Shown here in pieces: positions 56,389 through 64,000 of a DNA stretch of 64,000 nt. Location: NCBI GenBank assembly GCA_029782225.1, contig JAKOVF010000146.1:1-64000 (forward strand). Direction: 5' to 3'. Origin of the DNA: Chloroflexota bacterium. GTDB lineage: Bacteria; Chloroflexota; Anaerolineae; Anaerolineales; Villigracilaceae. Below the pieces are notes generated by a model. That model saw only the letters and a list, made by a program, of their open reading frames with translations. It had not been told where the DNA came from and searched no databases. Position numbers and translations under genes: made by a program. Position 1 is the first letter of the stretch, and each line of letters starts with the position of its first letter.

Positions 56389-57108
56389 ATGACTCAACTC
56401 CTCTATCAAACCGATTCGTATTTGAAGGAATTCGAGGCTGTCGTGACCAGTGTAGACAGCGAAACACGCGCGGTAATTCTTGACCGCTCGGCGTTTTATC
56501 CCGGTGGAGGTGGCCAGCCGTGCGATTTCGGATCGCTGGTCGTTGCCGGGGTTACCTATTCGGTGGACAAGGTCAAGAAGCAGGGCGATGATGTGCTCCA
56601 CTTCCTCGGCGGTGCGACTCCCTTGCCTGCCTCCGGCGCCGCTGCGCGCGGGACCGTGGACTGGGCGCGGCGATACAAGCTGATGCGCACCCATACCGCC
56701 CTCCATGTGCTGTGCGGCACAGTTTTTCGCGATTACGGTGCGCTCGTCACTGGCGGCGACATGGAGCCGCTCAAGGGCCGCATGGACTTTGAGTTCGAGA
56801 CCATGCGCGGGGAGCTGGTACGCGAGATCGAAGCCGCGGTCAATGCTGAGGTCCAGAAGGGGCGCGAGATTCGGGTCAATATCCTGCCGCGCGAGAAAGC
56901 CTTCCAGATCCCGGACCTGATCCGCACCAAGATCAATTTACTTCCCGAAGGCATCGCGCACGTACGGACCGTTGAGATCGTTGGACTCGATCTGCAGGCA
57001 GACGGAGGCACACACGTGAGGAATACGTCTGAAGTTGGAACGATTAAAGTTGTAGACTACAAGAGCAAAGGCGCGATCAATAAAAGGATTTACATTGAGA
57101 TCGAATGA
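56389..57108 (+). CDS. alaX: Alanyl-tRNA editing protein, AlaX type
   Basis: A 239-residue free-standing editing domain that removes Ser or Gly from mischarged tRNA-Ala. The metal site includes His103 and His107 in RTHTALHVLCG (HxxxH), and a later ADGGTHVRNTSEVG supplies the second His. The position usually given as Cys in CGGTHV is Asp here. GGGGQPCD near 42-49 (as PGGGGQPCD) is the other family mark. It matches medium-length AlaX with a short N-terminal beta domain. Leaderless-type -10 precedes it. Confidence 0.88.
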   Translation: MTQLLYQTDSYLKEFEAVVTSVDSETRAVILDRSAFYPGGGGQPCDFGSLVVAGVTYSVDKVKKQGDDVLHFLGGATPLPASGAAARGTVDWARRYKLMRTHTALHVLCGTVFRDYGALVTGGDMEPLKGRMDFEFETMRGELVREIEAAVNAEVQKGREIRVNILPREKAFQIPDLIRTKINLLPEGIAHVRTVEIVGLDLQADGGTHVRNTSEVGTIKVVDYKSKGAINKRIYIEIE

Positions 57109-57134
57109 TTTTTAGAGACAAAGGAGACTGCGTC

Positions 57135-57551
57135 ATGGCCCCCCGGAAGCTTCACATCACCGCATTGCTGATCCTCCTCATTTCTCTGGTGGCTTGTGGT
57201 TCCCCCACAAAATTAAGTTTGACCAACCCCCGCATGGCCACCGACAGGACCGGAATGAAGGTCACCACAGTCTACTCTCCTTCTGACGAATTCTTTGCTG
57301 TAGCAGACCTGAACAATGCGCCAAAGGGGACTGTGGTCAGTGCAAAATGGTATGCGGTCGATGTCCCGGGGTATAAACTCGGTGATCTTCTGGATGAAAC
57401 AACGCTGACCGTGGATGATGAAATGTACACGGGCTATGTCTCATTTGAGTATACCTACAAGGGAGGGGCGGGCTGGCCGTTGGGAGAGTATAAAACTGAG
57501 TTCTATCTCAATGGTGACCTGAAGGACACATTAACATTCCATGTGCGATGA
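57135..57551 (+). CDS. Small lipoprotein of unknown function
   Basis: A 138-residue lipoprotein with a signal ending LLISLVACGSP (Cys at about 22). The rest is beta-rich: SPSDEFFAVADLNNAPKGT, VSAKWYAVDVPGYK, YVSFEYTYKGG and a C-terminal LKDTLTFHV. No family is recognised; the repeated beta-strands suggest an immunoglobulin-like domain. AAGGAG precedes ATG 57135. It lies 26 bases after alaX, likely on the same transcript. Confidence 0.7.
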   Translation: MAPRKLHITALLILLISLVACGSPTKLSLTNPRMATDRTGMKVTTVYSPSDEFFAVADLNNAPKGTVVSAKWYAVDVPGYKLGDLLDETTLTVDDEMYTGYVSFEYTYKGGAGWPLGEYKTEFYLNGDLKDTLTFHVR

Positions 57552-57617
57552 TCGGGTCAGCTTTAGGGGGTATTAAAGCAGGAACGGATCTTCCCGCACT
57601 GGGATCAGGAGATGAAT

Positions 57618-58589
57618 ATGGATTATGTGACTCTGGGTCGCACAGGTCTGAAAGTCTCACGCCTGTGCATGGGCACCATGCAATTTGGCTGGTCTGTCGG
57701 GGAGGCCGAGACCCATCGTCTTCTTTCCGCAACGATTGAGGCTGGAATCAATTTCATTGATACCGCTGATGTGTATTCCAAATGGGTGGAAGGCAATCCG
57801 GGCGGCGTGGCCGAGACTTATATCGGTAACTGGCTGAAACACGCCAGCATCCCGCGAGACCAAGTCGTCCTGGCAACCAAAGTACGCGGCAGTCTGACTA
57901 GCGGGCCGAATGACGAGGGACTGAGTCGTGCCCACATTATGAACGCGGTGGAAGCATCGTTGCGGCGCCTGCAGACTGATTACATTGATTTGTATCAGTC
58001 CCACTGGACGGATACCACCACGCCCATCGAAGAAACGATGAGCGCTTATGATGACCTGGTAAGACAGGGCAAAGTCCGTTATGTTGGCGCTTCCAACTAC
58101 AAAGCCTGGGAACTGATGCAGGCTTTATGGACCTCCGATAAATATGGGCTGGTCCGCTACGACTCGCTTCAGCCACACTACAATTTGATCTGGCGCGAAG
58201 AATTCGAGGCAGAACTTCGAGAAGTGTGCAGGACTTATGGAATTGGTGTGATTCCTTATAGTCCGCTCGCAAGTGGTTTCCTCACCGGCAAATATCGAAA
58301 GGATCAGCCGCTGCCGGACAGCCGCCGCGCCGAGGGACGGAAGCGTGCCATGACCGATAAGAATTTTGCCCTGATTGATAAGATGGACGAGATAGCCAGG
58401 ACGCACGACGCCACCATTTCACAGGTTGCGCTGGCCTGGATGCTGGCCGACCCGGTCATCACCAGCCCTATCATTGGGGCGACGAGCATGCAGCAGCTGA
58501 ATGAAAATCTCGGCGCATTGGATGTAAAGTTAGGTACTGAAGAAATAGATGAGTTGAATAAGATGACAGCATGGAAAGAAAATCAGTAG
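57618..58589 (+). CDS. Aldo/keto reductase
   Basis: A 323-residue NADPH-dependent oxidoreductase with a TIM barrel. The catalytic tetrad is represented by Asp in FIDTADVYSK near 47-56 with its Tyr, Lys in LATKVRG near 81, and His in YQSHWTD near 119. The late GVIPYSPLASGFLTGKY and SPIIGATSMQQLNENL bind NADP. It is close to the YhdN/Tas-like group. The start is ATG 57618, six bases after AGGAG; an ATG two codons earlier is too close to it. Confidence 0.92.
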   Translation: MDYVTLGRTGLKVSRLCMGTMQFGWSVGEAETHRLLSATIEAGINFIDTADVYSKWVEGNPGGVAETYIGNWLKHASIPRDQVVLATKVRGSLTSGPNDEGLSRAHIMNAVEASLRRLQTDYIDLYQSHWTDTTTPIEETMSAYDDLVRQGKVRYVGASNYKAWELMQALWTSDKYGLVRYDSLQPHYNLIWREEFEAELREVCRTYGIGVIPYSPLASGFLTGKYRKDQPLPDSRRAEGRKRAMTDKNFALIDKMDEIARTHDATISQVALAWMLADPVITSPIIGATSMQQLNENLGALDVKLGTEEIDELNKMTAWKENQ

Positions 58590-58662
58590 TGCCTGTCTCA
58601 AAAACCTCCACCTGTTTGCTCTGTGGATCTCCCGGGCGGGATTCTATTTTTGAGATGGCTTG

Positions 58663-58668
58663 TATAAT
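58663..58668 (+). promoter_or_regulatory. -10 hexamer placed for a leaderless mRNA (CAP-LysM gene)
   Basis: TATAAT, then TATTGT, then ATG 58675, six-base spacing and no ribosome-binding site. Confidence 0.65.
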
Positions 58669-58674
58669 TATTGT

Positions 58675-60090
58675 ATGCGTTTCAAAAGTTTCCTAAGTTG
58701 TTGCTTACTCATCCTATTTGGGGTTGGAGCGTTCCATCATCCACAGGCTGTTCAGGCTCAGGAGAGTGATTTTTCCCCGTCAAATCAAGTCAGCGCCTAT
58801 GATTTGATCCTGGCGATGAACACACTGCGCGTTTCGTACGGATTGCCGGCTCTCATTGAGGATCCAATTATCGATGCTGTTGCCCAGTCAACGGCCGCGA
58901 TCATGGCCGCCAATAGTATGTCATGGCATATTGGTGATGTACGCGGCCGCTTGGCTGCTGCTGGATATGGCAATGGCGGCACGGTGTGGGCAACGGAAAA
59001 CTTTGCCATGAGCAGTGCAGGTATGGGCATTGATGAGATCATGGCAGTCTGGTCTGACGCGGATCATATGCGTCCTGCGGTCGAGGCGGCTTATTGCAAT
59101 GTGGGAGCGGGCGTCGCTCAAGCCAATGGCAGGATCTATTACATCCTGCAAGCTGCTTATGTTTCCGAAAAAGCGTGCGGTAGTTCTTCCTCGTCTTCAG
59201 GAGGTACTTTGCAGGCGGGTACCGGCGCGAACGCCGCATCGCAATTGATCGTGCCGGTAAAAATCGCCACCCCGGATGCAGACGGCAAAACCTATCATGT
59301 TGTTCAGGCGGGTCAATCCTTCTGGTCGATTGCGATTGCCTACCAGATCACCATCCATGACCTGGAGGTTTGGAATAACCTTTCCCGGGATACACCGCTG
59401 CAATCCGGGCAGCGCTTATTCATCCCCAATAAGAACACGGCAGGCTTTGCCACGCCGACTCCCTTTGGCATGATCGTGCCCCAAACCCCGGATGCGGACG
59501 GCAGGATCATCCACGAAGTGCAGCCATATCAGGCGCTGTACACGATTGCTGATGCATATCACGTCCCCGTGGATCGGATCCTGGCATTGAATGGACTCCA
59601 GGCAGATTGGCCCCTGCAAATTGGGCAGAAACTTGTGATCTCCCCCGGTAATATCACGCCCAGTCCGACTTTGAGCGCCGTCCAGAGACTCACCCCCGAG
59701 GCGGATGGCAGGTACTACCATACAGTCCGCAGCGGTGAGACGCTTTCGTGGATTGCGGGCTTGTATGACGTTCCACTTGCAAGCTTGATGGCCTGGAATG
59801 GACTGAATAACGCGTCTGTCATCCGCCCTGAACAGAAATTGCTCCTGCTTGTGACCCCGCCTGCCACTGCGACACTTACGCCCAGTGCGACAATGATGAT
59901 TACGCCATCTCCTTCTCCGTCCATGACTCAGCCGCCGCCAACAGGAACCCTACCTGTCACTGCCACAGAAGTCCCGCGTAGATCTAACCTGGGGCTTATT
60001 CTGGGCCTGATTGCACTGGCGGCTGGGCTGGGTGGATTGATGTGGTGGAGATTTGCGGGCAAAGGTGGAAAAGAAATGAATGATGAGTAA
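58675..60090 (+). CDS. Exported CAP-domain protein with three LysM modules
   Basis: A 471-residue surface protein. A signal peptide (1-27, ending QAVQAQ) precedes a CAP/SCP domain (about 35-160: AMNTLRVSYGLPALIEDPII, SMSWHIGD, WATENFAM, DHMRPAVEAAYCNVGAGVAQ). Three LysM modules follow (about 200-247, 268-315, 335-383; for example YHVVQAGQSFWSIAIAYQI), each about 45 residues, expected to bind peptidoglycan. A Thr/Pro/Ser linker and one membrane helix (about 438-457) with a basic tail end the protein. CAP function here is unknown. The leaderless -10 supports the start. Confidence 0.9.
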   Translation: MRFKSFLSCCLLILFGVGAFHHPQAVQAQESDFSPSNQVSAYDLILAMNTLRVSYGLPALIEDPIIDAVAQSTAAIMAANSMSWHIGDVRGRLAAAGYGNGGTVWATENFAMSSAGMGIDEIMAVWSDADHMRPAVEAAYCNVGAGVAQANGRIYYILQAAYVSEKACGSSSSSSGGTLQAGTGANAASQLIVPVKIATPDADGKTYHVVQAGQSFWSIAIAYQITIHDLEVWNNLSRDTPLQSGQRLFIPNKNTAGFATPTPFGMIVPQTPDADGRIIHEVQPYQALYTIADAYHVPVDRILALNGLQADWPLQIGQKLVISPGNITPSPTLSAVQRLTPEADGRYYHTVRSGETLSWIAGLYDVPLASLMAWNGLNNASVIRPEQKLLLLVTPPATATLTPSATMMITPSPSPSMTQPPPTGTLPVTATEVPRRSNLGLILGLIALAAGLGGLMWWRFAGKGGKEMNDE

Positions 60091-60110
60091 CAGGTAGTGA
60101 GCGTTGAATC

Positions 60111-60146
60111 AAAAAGAGCCATGGACGTGTACCGCACATGGCTCTT
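60111..60146 (-). terminator. Terminator between convergent genes
   Basis: AAGAGCCATG pairs exactly with CATGGCTCTT; on the minus strand the stem is followed by TTTTTGATT. It ends the minus-strand operon of the FG-GAP protein and may also act on the CAP-LysM gene. Confidence 0.75.
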
Positions 60147-60176
60147 CACTTAATACTCGTTTCTAGTTCCTTATCT

Positions 60177-61736
60177 CTACGAGAGGATGACCTGTCCACA
60201 ATACTCGCATTTATCCATGCCTAATTCGAGCGTGCCGCCGCAATTGGGGCATTGGAAGGTCTCCACTTTGATGGGAAAGCCAGCAGTTTTGAAAGCTGCT
60301 TCGTTTTCGGCGAGATCTGCACGAAGTCGCTTCAACCGCGCCAGATAAGAGTCGCCGGTCATTTCGCCTGATTTGCGCAGTCGCTCCACATCCGCAATGG
60401 ACTCTTTCAACATGCGGCGCCCAGCCTCCAACGATTCCCGGCTTTTATTCTGGAAGGAAACTTCCATCTCAGGCTTGGGTGGGATGGACGCGAGAATAGC
60501 AGCGATGACGAGGATCACACCAGAAACGATTACGCCCACAACCAGTGGTGTATACTGAAATCCAGGGATGGACTTGAAATTGACCTTGTTGACCTGCACT
60601 TCGCTTCCATCCGCAACAATCACATAGCGCTCGCTGCCCAGCTTGCCAATGTCAATACGGGTAATGCCGCTGCTGTGCGATGGCAAGTTGTTGCGTGTGC
60701 CGTTTTCAGTGAAGATGGCTACCTGCCCGGAATCATCGCCGATGACGGCTTCTTCCTTGCCATCCTCGTTGATGTCCAGGCCCGCGATCTCGGTCACTTT
60801 ATCAGATAAAGAGCCGGTCCACATTTGATGGGCGGTGGCGCCGTCGAAGGAGAAGGCCCAAACGCCGCCATCTTTTCCGCCGACCAGGATCTCGCGAGAC
60901 GAAGGATCGCCATTCAGTTCCACTTCACGGACTTCACTGATGGCCTGCCCGAGTGACTTTTGGAACAGGATACTCCCGTCCACGGCGCTGTAGATGTAGA
61001 AAGCGCCAAATTCGCCGCCGGTAATGACTTCGCTGTCCCCGTCGCCGTTCAGGTCAAAGGCGCGCATACGACGGAGCGATTCCTGATTCTTTTCCCATAC
61101 AGTCTTTCCCTGTGAATCAATCACTCGAACTACACCGTTGTGCGTCGCGGCGGCGAGGTAAGTCTCGCCTTTGATCTTCGCGTCATCCATGCCCCGCATC
61201 TCCTCGGTTCCGAGTGTGCTGTTCCACAGCGGCTGGCCCTTTAAGTCCAAGGAAAGAAGCTTGCCCGCGTTATCGCCGAGCACAATCTGAGGTCCAGAAG
61301 AGAAGCGGATGACTGCTACGCGCGCCGGGAATCCTATATCCAGCGTCTGCGCGAGCGCGGTCACGTGGTCCTTGCTGTAAACATCCACTGACATGCCTGT
61401 GCCCACGTAATAAATGACAACATCCTCCACACCGTCACCATTGACATCGCCGAGCGTGGTCTTCGGCGAAGAGTAAGACAGGGTCGTCTTGTTCTTGCCG
61501 TCAGGGCTGAACACAGTGACATCGCTGGAGTTCTGAACGAAGAGTTCGTCCTGCCCATCGCCCGTCAGGTCAATGACTTTCATGCTTTCGGCCGTTTGAT
61601 AGGGCTGTGACCAGGCAGCGCTGCTGCCGAATTTTTCCGCTGTGACCGCGCCTCTGAAGGCGAAGACGCCGGCTACTATCATGATCAGGCAGATGAGGAC
61701 ACAGGCAACAATGAAGGGAATGAACCTTTTGCTCAT
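60177..61736 (-). CDS. Two-helix membrane protein with external FG-GAP propeller and cytoplasmic zinc ribbon
   Basis: A 519-residue protein. TM1 (about 5-27) is followed by a beta-propeller of FG-GAP/VCBS-like repeats (DLTGDGQDELFVQ, DVNGDGVEDVVIY, DLNGDGDSEVITGG, DINEDGKEEAVIGD), each with a Ca-binding DxNxDGxxD loop, to about 390. TM2 (about 395-415) leads to a cytoplasmic coiled coil (SRESLEAGRRMLKESIADV) and a C-terminal zinc ribbon (CPNCGG and CEYCGQ near 495-512). A propeller outside with a zinc ribbon inside suggests a sensor or scaffold. The ATG directly abuts the upstream stop (TAAATG). Confidence 0.78.
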   Translation of the reverse strand: MSKRFIPFIVACVLICLIMIVAGVFAFRGAVTAEKFGSSAAWSQPYQTAESMKVIDLTGDGQDELFVQNSSDVTVFSPDGKNKTTLSYSSPKTTLGDVNGDGVEDVVIYYVGTGMSVDVYSKDHVTALAQTLDIGFPARVAVIRFSSGPQIVLGDNAGKLLSLDLKGQPLWNSTLGTEEMRGMDDAKIKGETYLAAATHNGVVRVIDSQGKTVWEKNQESLRRMRAFDLNGDGDSEVITGGEFGAFYIYSAVDGSILFQKSLGQAISEVREVELNGDPSSREILVGGKDGGVWAFSFDGATAHQMWTGSLSDKVTEIAGLDINEDGKEEAVIGDDSGQVAIFTENGTRNNLPSHSSGITRIDIGKLGSERYVIVADGSEVQVNKVNFKSIPGFQYTPLVVGVIVSGVILVIAAILASIPPKPEMEVSFQNKSRESLEAGRRMLKESIADVERLRKSGEMTGDSYLARLKRLRADLAENEAAFKTAGFPIKVETFQCPNCGGTLELGMDKCEYCGQVILS

Positions 61737-62507
61737 TTAAGCGGCCTTTCGTTGTAGAAGGGAATAAGCAGATTGCAGTACGCTCAAGATGTTTTCGTGT
61801 TCGACTTCCTCGAATGGGGAATTGGCAACCATGTTGATGATGCCGCCTTCGGTATCCAACGCGGTAATCGTGTACTTGCCGATGTTCTGTCCCTGTCTCA
61901 CTTTGGGATTGCTCCCGATCTGGTAAAGCTCGGGATTCACCACGATCCGAACTTTTAGATCATGCTCTGTGCCTTTGAATTTGGCCGGCTTCGTCTTGTA
62001 CTTTCCGCTGATGCGGCTGCGCTTGGTATAGGGCTTGCGCTGTTTGGATTTCTGGATCGCAGAGATACGGATCACATTTCCATCATACAGCTTTGCCTTC
62101 AACGCGAGCCACTCGTCGCGGAAGAATTGGGTGGTGCGGTCCTGTGCATCCTTGGTCTCACGCGCGACTTTGGTGTTGAGCATGGGACCTGTCAGATCGA
62201 GATGGCCCAAAAAAGTGGAACCCGGCCGCAGGTCGTCACGCAGCGTGCGCAGGATTTCCTCGGTCCCTTTGTAGCGAGGCGAGAAGTCATAGGAGTCGCT
62301 TTTACGGAGTGAACGTGCCATGACGAAAGCGGCGATCCAAACTACGACCGCGCCCGCGGTGAACACAAGGGAAGTATATCCAAACAGGGTGAGCAAACCG
62401 TCAATGGCAACCAGCCCTACACCGCCGAAAAAGATGAGCAGGGGAATCCACCGCCATTTGTCGCCAGCCTTTTCCGTCCGACTGACTTCGTCCACGAATC
62501 GATCCAT
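61737..62507 (-). CDS. Membrane protein with cytoplasmic C-terminal domain, unknown family
   Basis: A 256-residue protein. Two membrane helices (about 19-42, 46-65) precede a long soluble domain (DDLRPGSTFLGHLDLTGP, RDEWLALKAKLYDGNVIRIS, basic KQRKPYTKRSRISGKYKTKP, then NIGKYTITALDTEGGIIN). No family is recognised. It is directly joined to the FG-GAP gene, so the two probably form a membrane complex. The N-terminus may be incomplete: a frame-disrupted upstream part is seen at 62401-62670. Confidence 0.65.
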   Translation of the reverse strand: MDRFVDEVSRTEKAGDKWRWIPLLIFFGGVGLVAIDGLLTLFGYTSLVFTAGAVVVWIAAFVMARSLRKSDSYDFSPRYKGTEEILRTLRDDLRPGSTFLGHLDLTGPMLNTKVARETKDAQDRTTQFFRDEWLALKAKLYDGNVIRISAIQKSKQRKPYTKRSRISGKYKTKPAKFKGTEHDLKVRIVVNPELYQIGSNPKVRQGQNIGKYTITALDTEGGIINMVANSPFEEVEHENILSVLQSAYSLLQRKAA

Positions 62508-62670
62508 ACCCTGGACGATGGAGACGGTTTATCTGCAATCGCGATGTAGACCGGTGTATAGTCTTTTTCCCCGAGGCAGGAACTTTTGGCGTTTTTTGGC
62601 GTGCCGTATTCAGTAGATAGAAAAACAGCGCAACGATAACAATCCCAATCATGCAATCCACGACTTCCAT
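62401..62670 (-). CDS. Possible small membrane protein or frameshifted 5-prime end of the 61737 gene
   Basis: An 89-codon frame begins ATG 62670 after AGGGG and encodes one clear membrane helix (CMIGIVIVALFFYLL) and then basic sequence. It overlaps the next gene by over 100 bases, which is unusual. In the other two frames, KDYTPVYIAIADK and TVSIVQGMDRFVDEVS look more protein-like and would join into that gene if two single bases were missing, at GGGGAAAAA and at AAACC. Either a real small protein with a long overlap, or an assembly/sequence error or broken gene. Confidence 0.4.
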   Translation of the reverse strand: MEVVDCMIGIVIVALFFYLLNTARQKTPKVPASGKKTIHRSTSRLQINRLHRPGYGSIRGRSQSDGKGWRQMAVDSPAHLFRRCRAGCH

Positions 62671-62698
62671 GACAGCCCCTATGAGTTCTGGGGATGTT

Positions 62699-63775
62699 CT
62701 AGCTCAATGTGACTTTCCCGCTGGCGATCTCCTGTTCGATAAACGGTTCGAGCCCCGAGTAGCCTTCATCCATGGCGGATTGCACAAATTGCTGAACTGC
62801 CTGCGGTGCGGATTCTATGGGTTTGCCTATATAGATTCCTACACGTGTTTTTCCATCCTCGGCAGGAATGAGGCGGCGAGTGCAGATGTAATTGAGTCCC
62901 AGTACATTCTGTTCCAGGGTGTAATACTCAAAGGGCTTCCAATCCAGGATCCTGCTGTAAACATGCATATCGCCGTGTGCGCAGTGAAGCTGCGACTCCT
63001 CCCGTAGTCGGCCACCCAGATCGTCTGTACGCAGAGCGTAATCGTAGTGCAGGAAACCGGCTTCCAGCTCAGGTTTTGTAAGGAATTCCCAGATCAAGGC
63101 TGGAGGAAACGGCAGATCTACTTCGCACTGGACCCAGGCTTCCTCAGCGCTGACAAATGTCCGCCGCTTTGCCAGCTCGCGCTCCCACACGGGACGCAGA
63201 TCATGCACGCACATGGTAACTTCTCCGAGGTGTTCATAACTCTCGGAGTGATGAATGATCCTGTCGCAGTATTCGGTCAAGTTGAGTTGCGCCGCGGCCG
63301 CGTCACTGAAGAGGGCGTAGGATGCGATTCCCGTCTGTTCGATCACGTGGTTTTTCAACATGCGATGGGGCACGATCACGTCCGCGCCCAGCAATTCTTC
63401 GCGGTCGGCCAGTTTTTGCAGGAGATACTCCCCGTAGTGAATACACATCTTCAAATCCAGCATGGACATGTTCTTGCAGGCGCGGCAGGTACACGTGGTG
63501 TTGTATTGCATTTGCTGGAGCGTGCCTCTGAAAACGATATAGAAATTTTCCAACGCCTCAAGGAAGCTTTGCCGCTGTATGAAATTGGTCTCGGGGGCGT
63601 ACATGAAGATCGCGTCCCCTCGAAAGCCTGAAAGAACGAACGGGTGTTTGATCGCTGCCAGTTGTGCATCGAACAGGCTTTGCAGGATTTCATTAGCATG
63701 GTCAAGCTCAGAGCGCGTGAGATACTCTGTATACCCCGAGATGTCTGTGATCACAAAGAAACCTTTAAGCGCCAT
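62699..63775 (-). CDS. DUF2652-like adenylate-cyclase-related protein with SRPBCC-like C-terminus
   Basis: A 358-residue soluble protein. The first 200 residues resemble DUF2652 / class III cyclase-like domains (GFFVITDISGYTEYLTRSEL, FRGDAIFMYAPETNF), with a Cys-rich TCTCRACKNMSMLDLKMCIHYGEYLL insert (written in parts: TCTCRACKN, then DLKMCIHYGEY). The C-terminal 140 residues (CEVDLPFPPALIWEFLTKPE) match an SRPBCC ligand-binding fold. Cyclase metal residues are not all visible, so nucleotide cyclase activity is doubtful. The promoter region is shared with the divergent glycosyltransferase gene. Confidence 0.75.
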   Translation of the reverse strand: MALKGFFVITDISGYTEYLTRSELDHANEILQSLFDAQLAAIKHPFVLSGFRGDAIFMYAPETNFIQRQSFLEALENFYIVFRGTLQQMQYNTTCTCRACKNMSMLDLKMCIHYGEYLLQKLADREELLGADVIVPHRMLKNHVIEQTGIASYALFSDAAAAQLNLTEYCDRIIHHSESYEHLGEVTMCVHDLRPVWERELAKRRTFVSAEEAWVQCEVDLPFPPALIWEFLTKPELEAGFLHYDYALRTDDLGGRLREESQLHCAHGDMHVYSRILDWKPFEYYTLEQNVLGLNYICTRRLIPAEDGKTRVGIYIGKPIESAPQAVQQFVQSAMDEGYSGLEPFIEQEIASGKVTLS

Positions 63776-63791
63776 CGTGCAGCCAATCCTT

Positions 63792-63797
63792 TATAAT
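63792..63797. promoter_or_regulatory. Shared -10 region of divergent genes
   Basis: TATAAT on the plus strand, seven bases before ATG 63805, fits a leaderless start of the glycosyltransferase. Read on the other strand, TTAGAATTATAA offers TAGAAT or TATAAA for the DUF2652 gene at 63775, so both divergent promoters overlap in the 29-base gap. Confidence 0.55.
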
Positions 63798-63804
63798 TCT
63801 AAAA

Positions 63805-64000
63805 ATGAAACGCGTTCTCTACACAGCCTTCGATATTGTACCGAGCCCGAAGGGGGCTTCCACGCATATTCTGCATAACCTGCGGGGACTTGTCAATGCC
63901 GGGTTTGACATGCATCTTATCACACCGAATGACGGCCTTCTACCCACCGAAGATACTATCGAAGGTGCGCGGGTTACGAGTATTTCGCAAGACCTCACCC
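63805..64000 (+). CDS. Glycosyltransferase family 4-like protein, N-terminal fragment
   Basis: The first 65 residues only; the gene leaves the window. VLYTAFDIVPSPKGASTHIL at 4-23 carries the GxS/T-x-H loop typical of the N-terminal Rossmann half of family 4 glycosyltransferases (GT-B), and LRGLVNAGFDMHLITPNDG is the next helix-strand. Enzymes of this type use nucleotide sugars in the cytoplasm. No ribosome-binding site is seen; the -10 lies seven bases before ATG. Confidence 0.75.
   Translation, partial: MKRVLYTAFDIVPSPKGASTHILHNLRGLVNAGFDMHLITPNDGLLPTEDTIEGARVTSISQDLT

Noticed and set aside
59240-59840. Possible direct-repeat array in DNA
   Set aside because: The periodicity comes from three LysM protein modules of about 45 residues that differ in sequence; spacing and identity do not fit CRISPR.

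Overview
The window looks like a chromosomal piece of a Chloroflexota bacterium, most likely class Anaerolineae. The grounds are the combined gene content (F420 biosynthesis with a free-standing FbiB-C-like reductase, an A2-type haem-copper oxidase operon, a CtaA-half/CtaB fusion, many GT-C membrane proteins, SsnA, MoeA fused to a periplasmic-binding domain) and dense short palindromic intergenic repeats. This is an inference from family composition; no rRNA is present. No tRNA, rRNA, CRISPR array, transposase or phage gene was found.

Layout. 1-290 (-): the start of a PreT/GltD-type iron-sulfur oxidoreductase that runs off the edge. 769-6264 (-): an F420 locus (cofC, cofD, a four-helix-bundle gene, a nitroreductase, an F420-dependent PPOX-class flavin protein, a half-length pyrophosphatase-like protein, a dienelactone hydrolase, cofE, npdG). 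6365-10965 (-): a tightly coupled trio of a zinc-ribbon coiled-coil protein, a membrane-anchored NACHT/HEAT ATPase and SsnA amidohydrolase, preceded by an anchored class A beta-lactamase-like protein. 12808-22568 (mostly +): proline dehydrogenase, a methyltransferase and two membrane or soluble proteins on the minus strand, a pteridine-reductase-like SDR, a GT-C protein, DinB, an aminotransferase, a UbiA-like protein and MoeA. 22622-31921: threonine dehydratase, a pterin-binding-fold lipoprotein, class III aminotransferase, MoeA-PBP fusion with a response regulator, a histone-deacetylase-like enzyme, nitroreductase, small membrane proteins and a zinc dehydrogenase.

32103-40699 (+): cytochrome c, peroxiredoxin, then coxB-ctaD-fused subunit IV/III-SCO-cupredoxin-like protein-SURF1-CtaA/CtaB fusion, a complete terminal-oxidase and haem-A/copper-assembly set. 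40749-44564 (-): a 1271-residue multi-PAS/GAF/HD-GYP sensor. 44685-50774 (-): four overlapping GT-C membrane protein genes. 50838-52052 (-): the primary-type sigma factor. 52202-56196 (-): a Gld-like ABC exporter module. 56389-60090 (+): AlaX, lipoprotein, aldo-keto reductase and a CAP-LysM protein. 60177-63775 (-): a small membrane operon with an FG-GAP/zinc-ribbon protein and a DUF2652 protein. 63805-end (+): the start of a glycosyltransferase.

Two signals cut across the genes. First, several families of short palindromic repeats lie between genes and also inside coding sequences in frame (cofD, both moeA genes), or exactly at gene ends where the repeat supplies the stop codon (18617, 22565, 22625). 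Second, at least seven genes have a TATAAT-like hexamer placed 6 or 7 bases before the start codon, the geometry expected for leaderless mRNAs.
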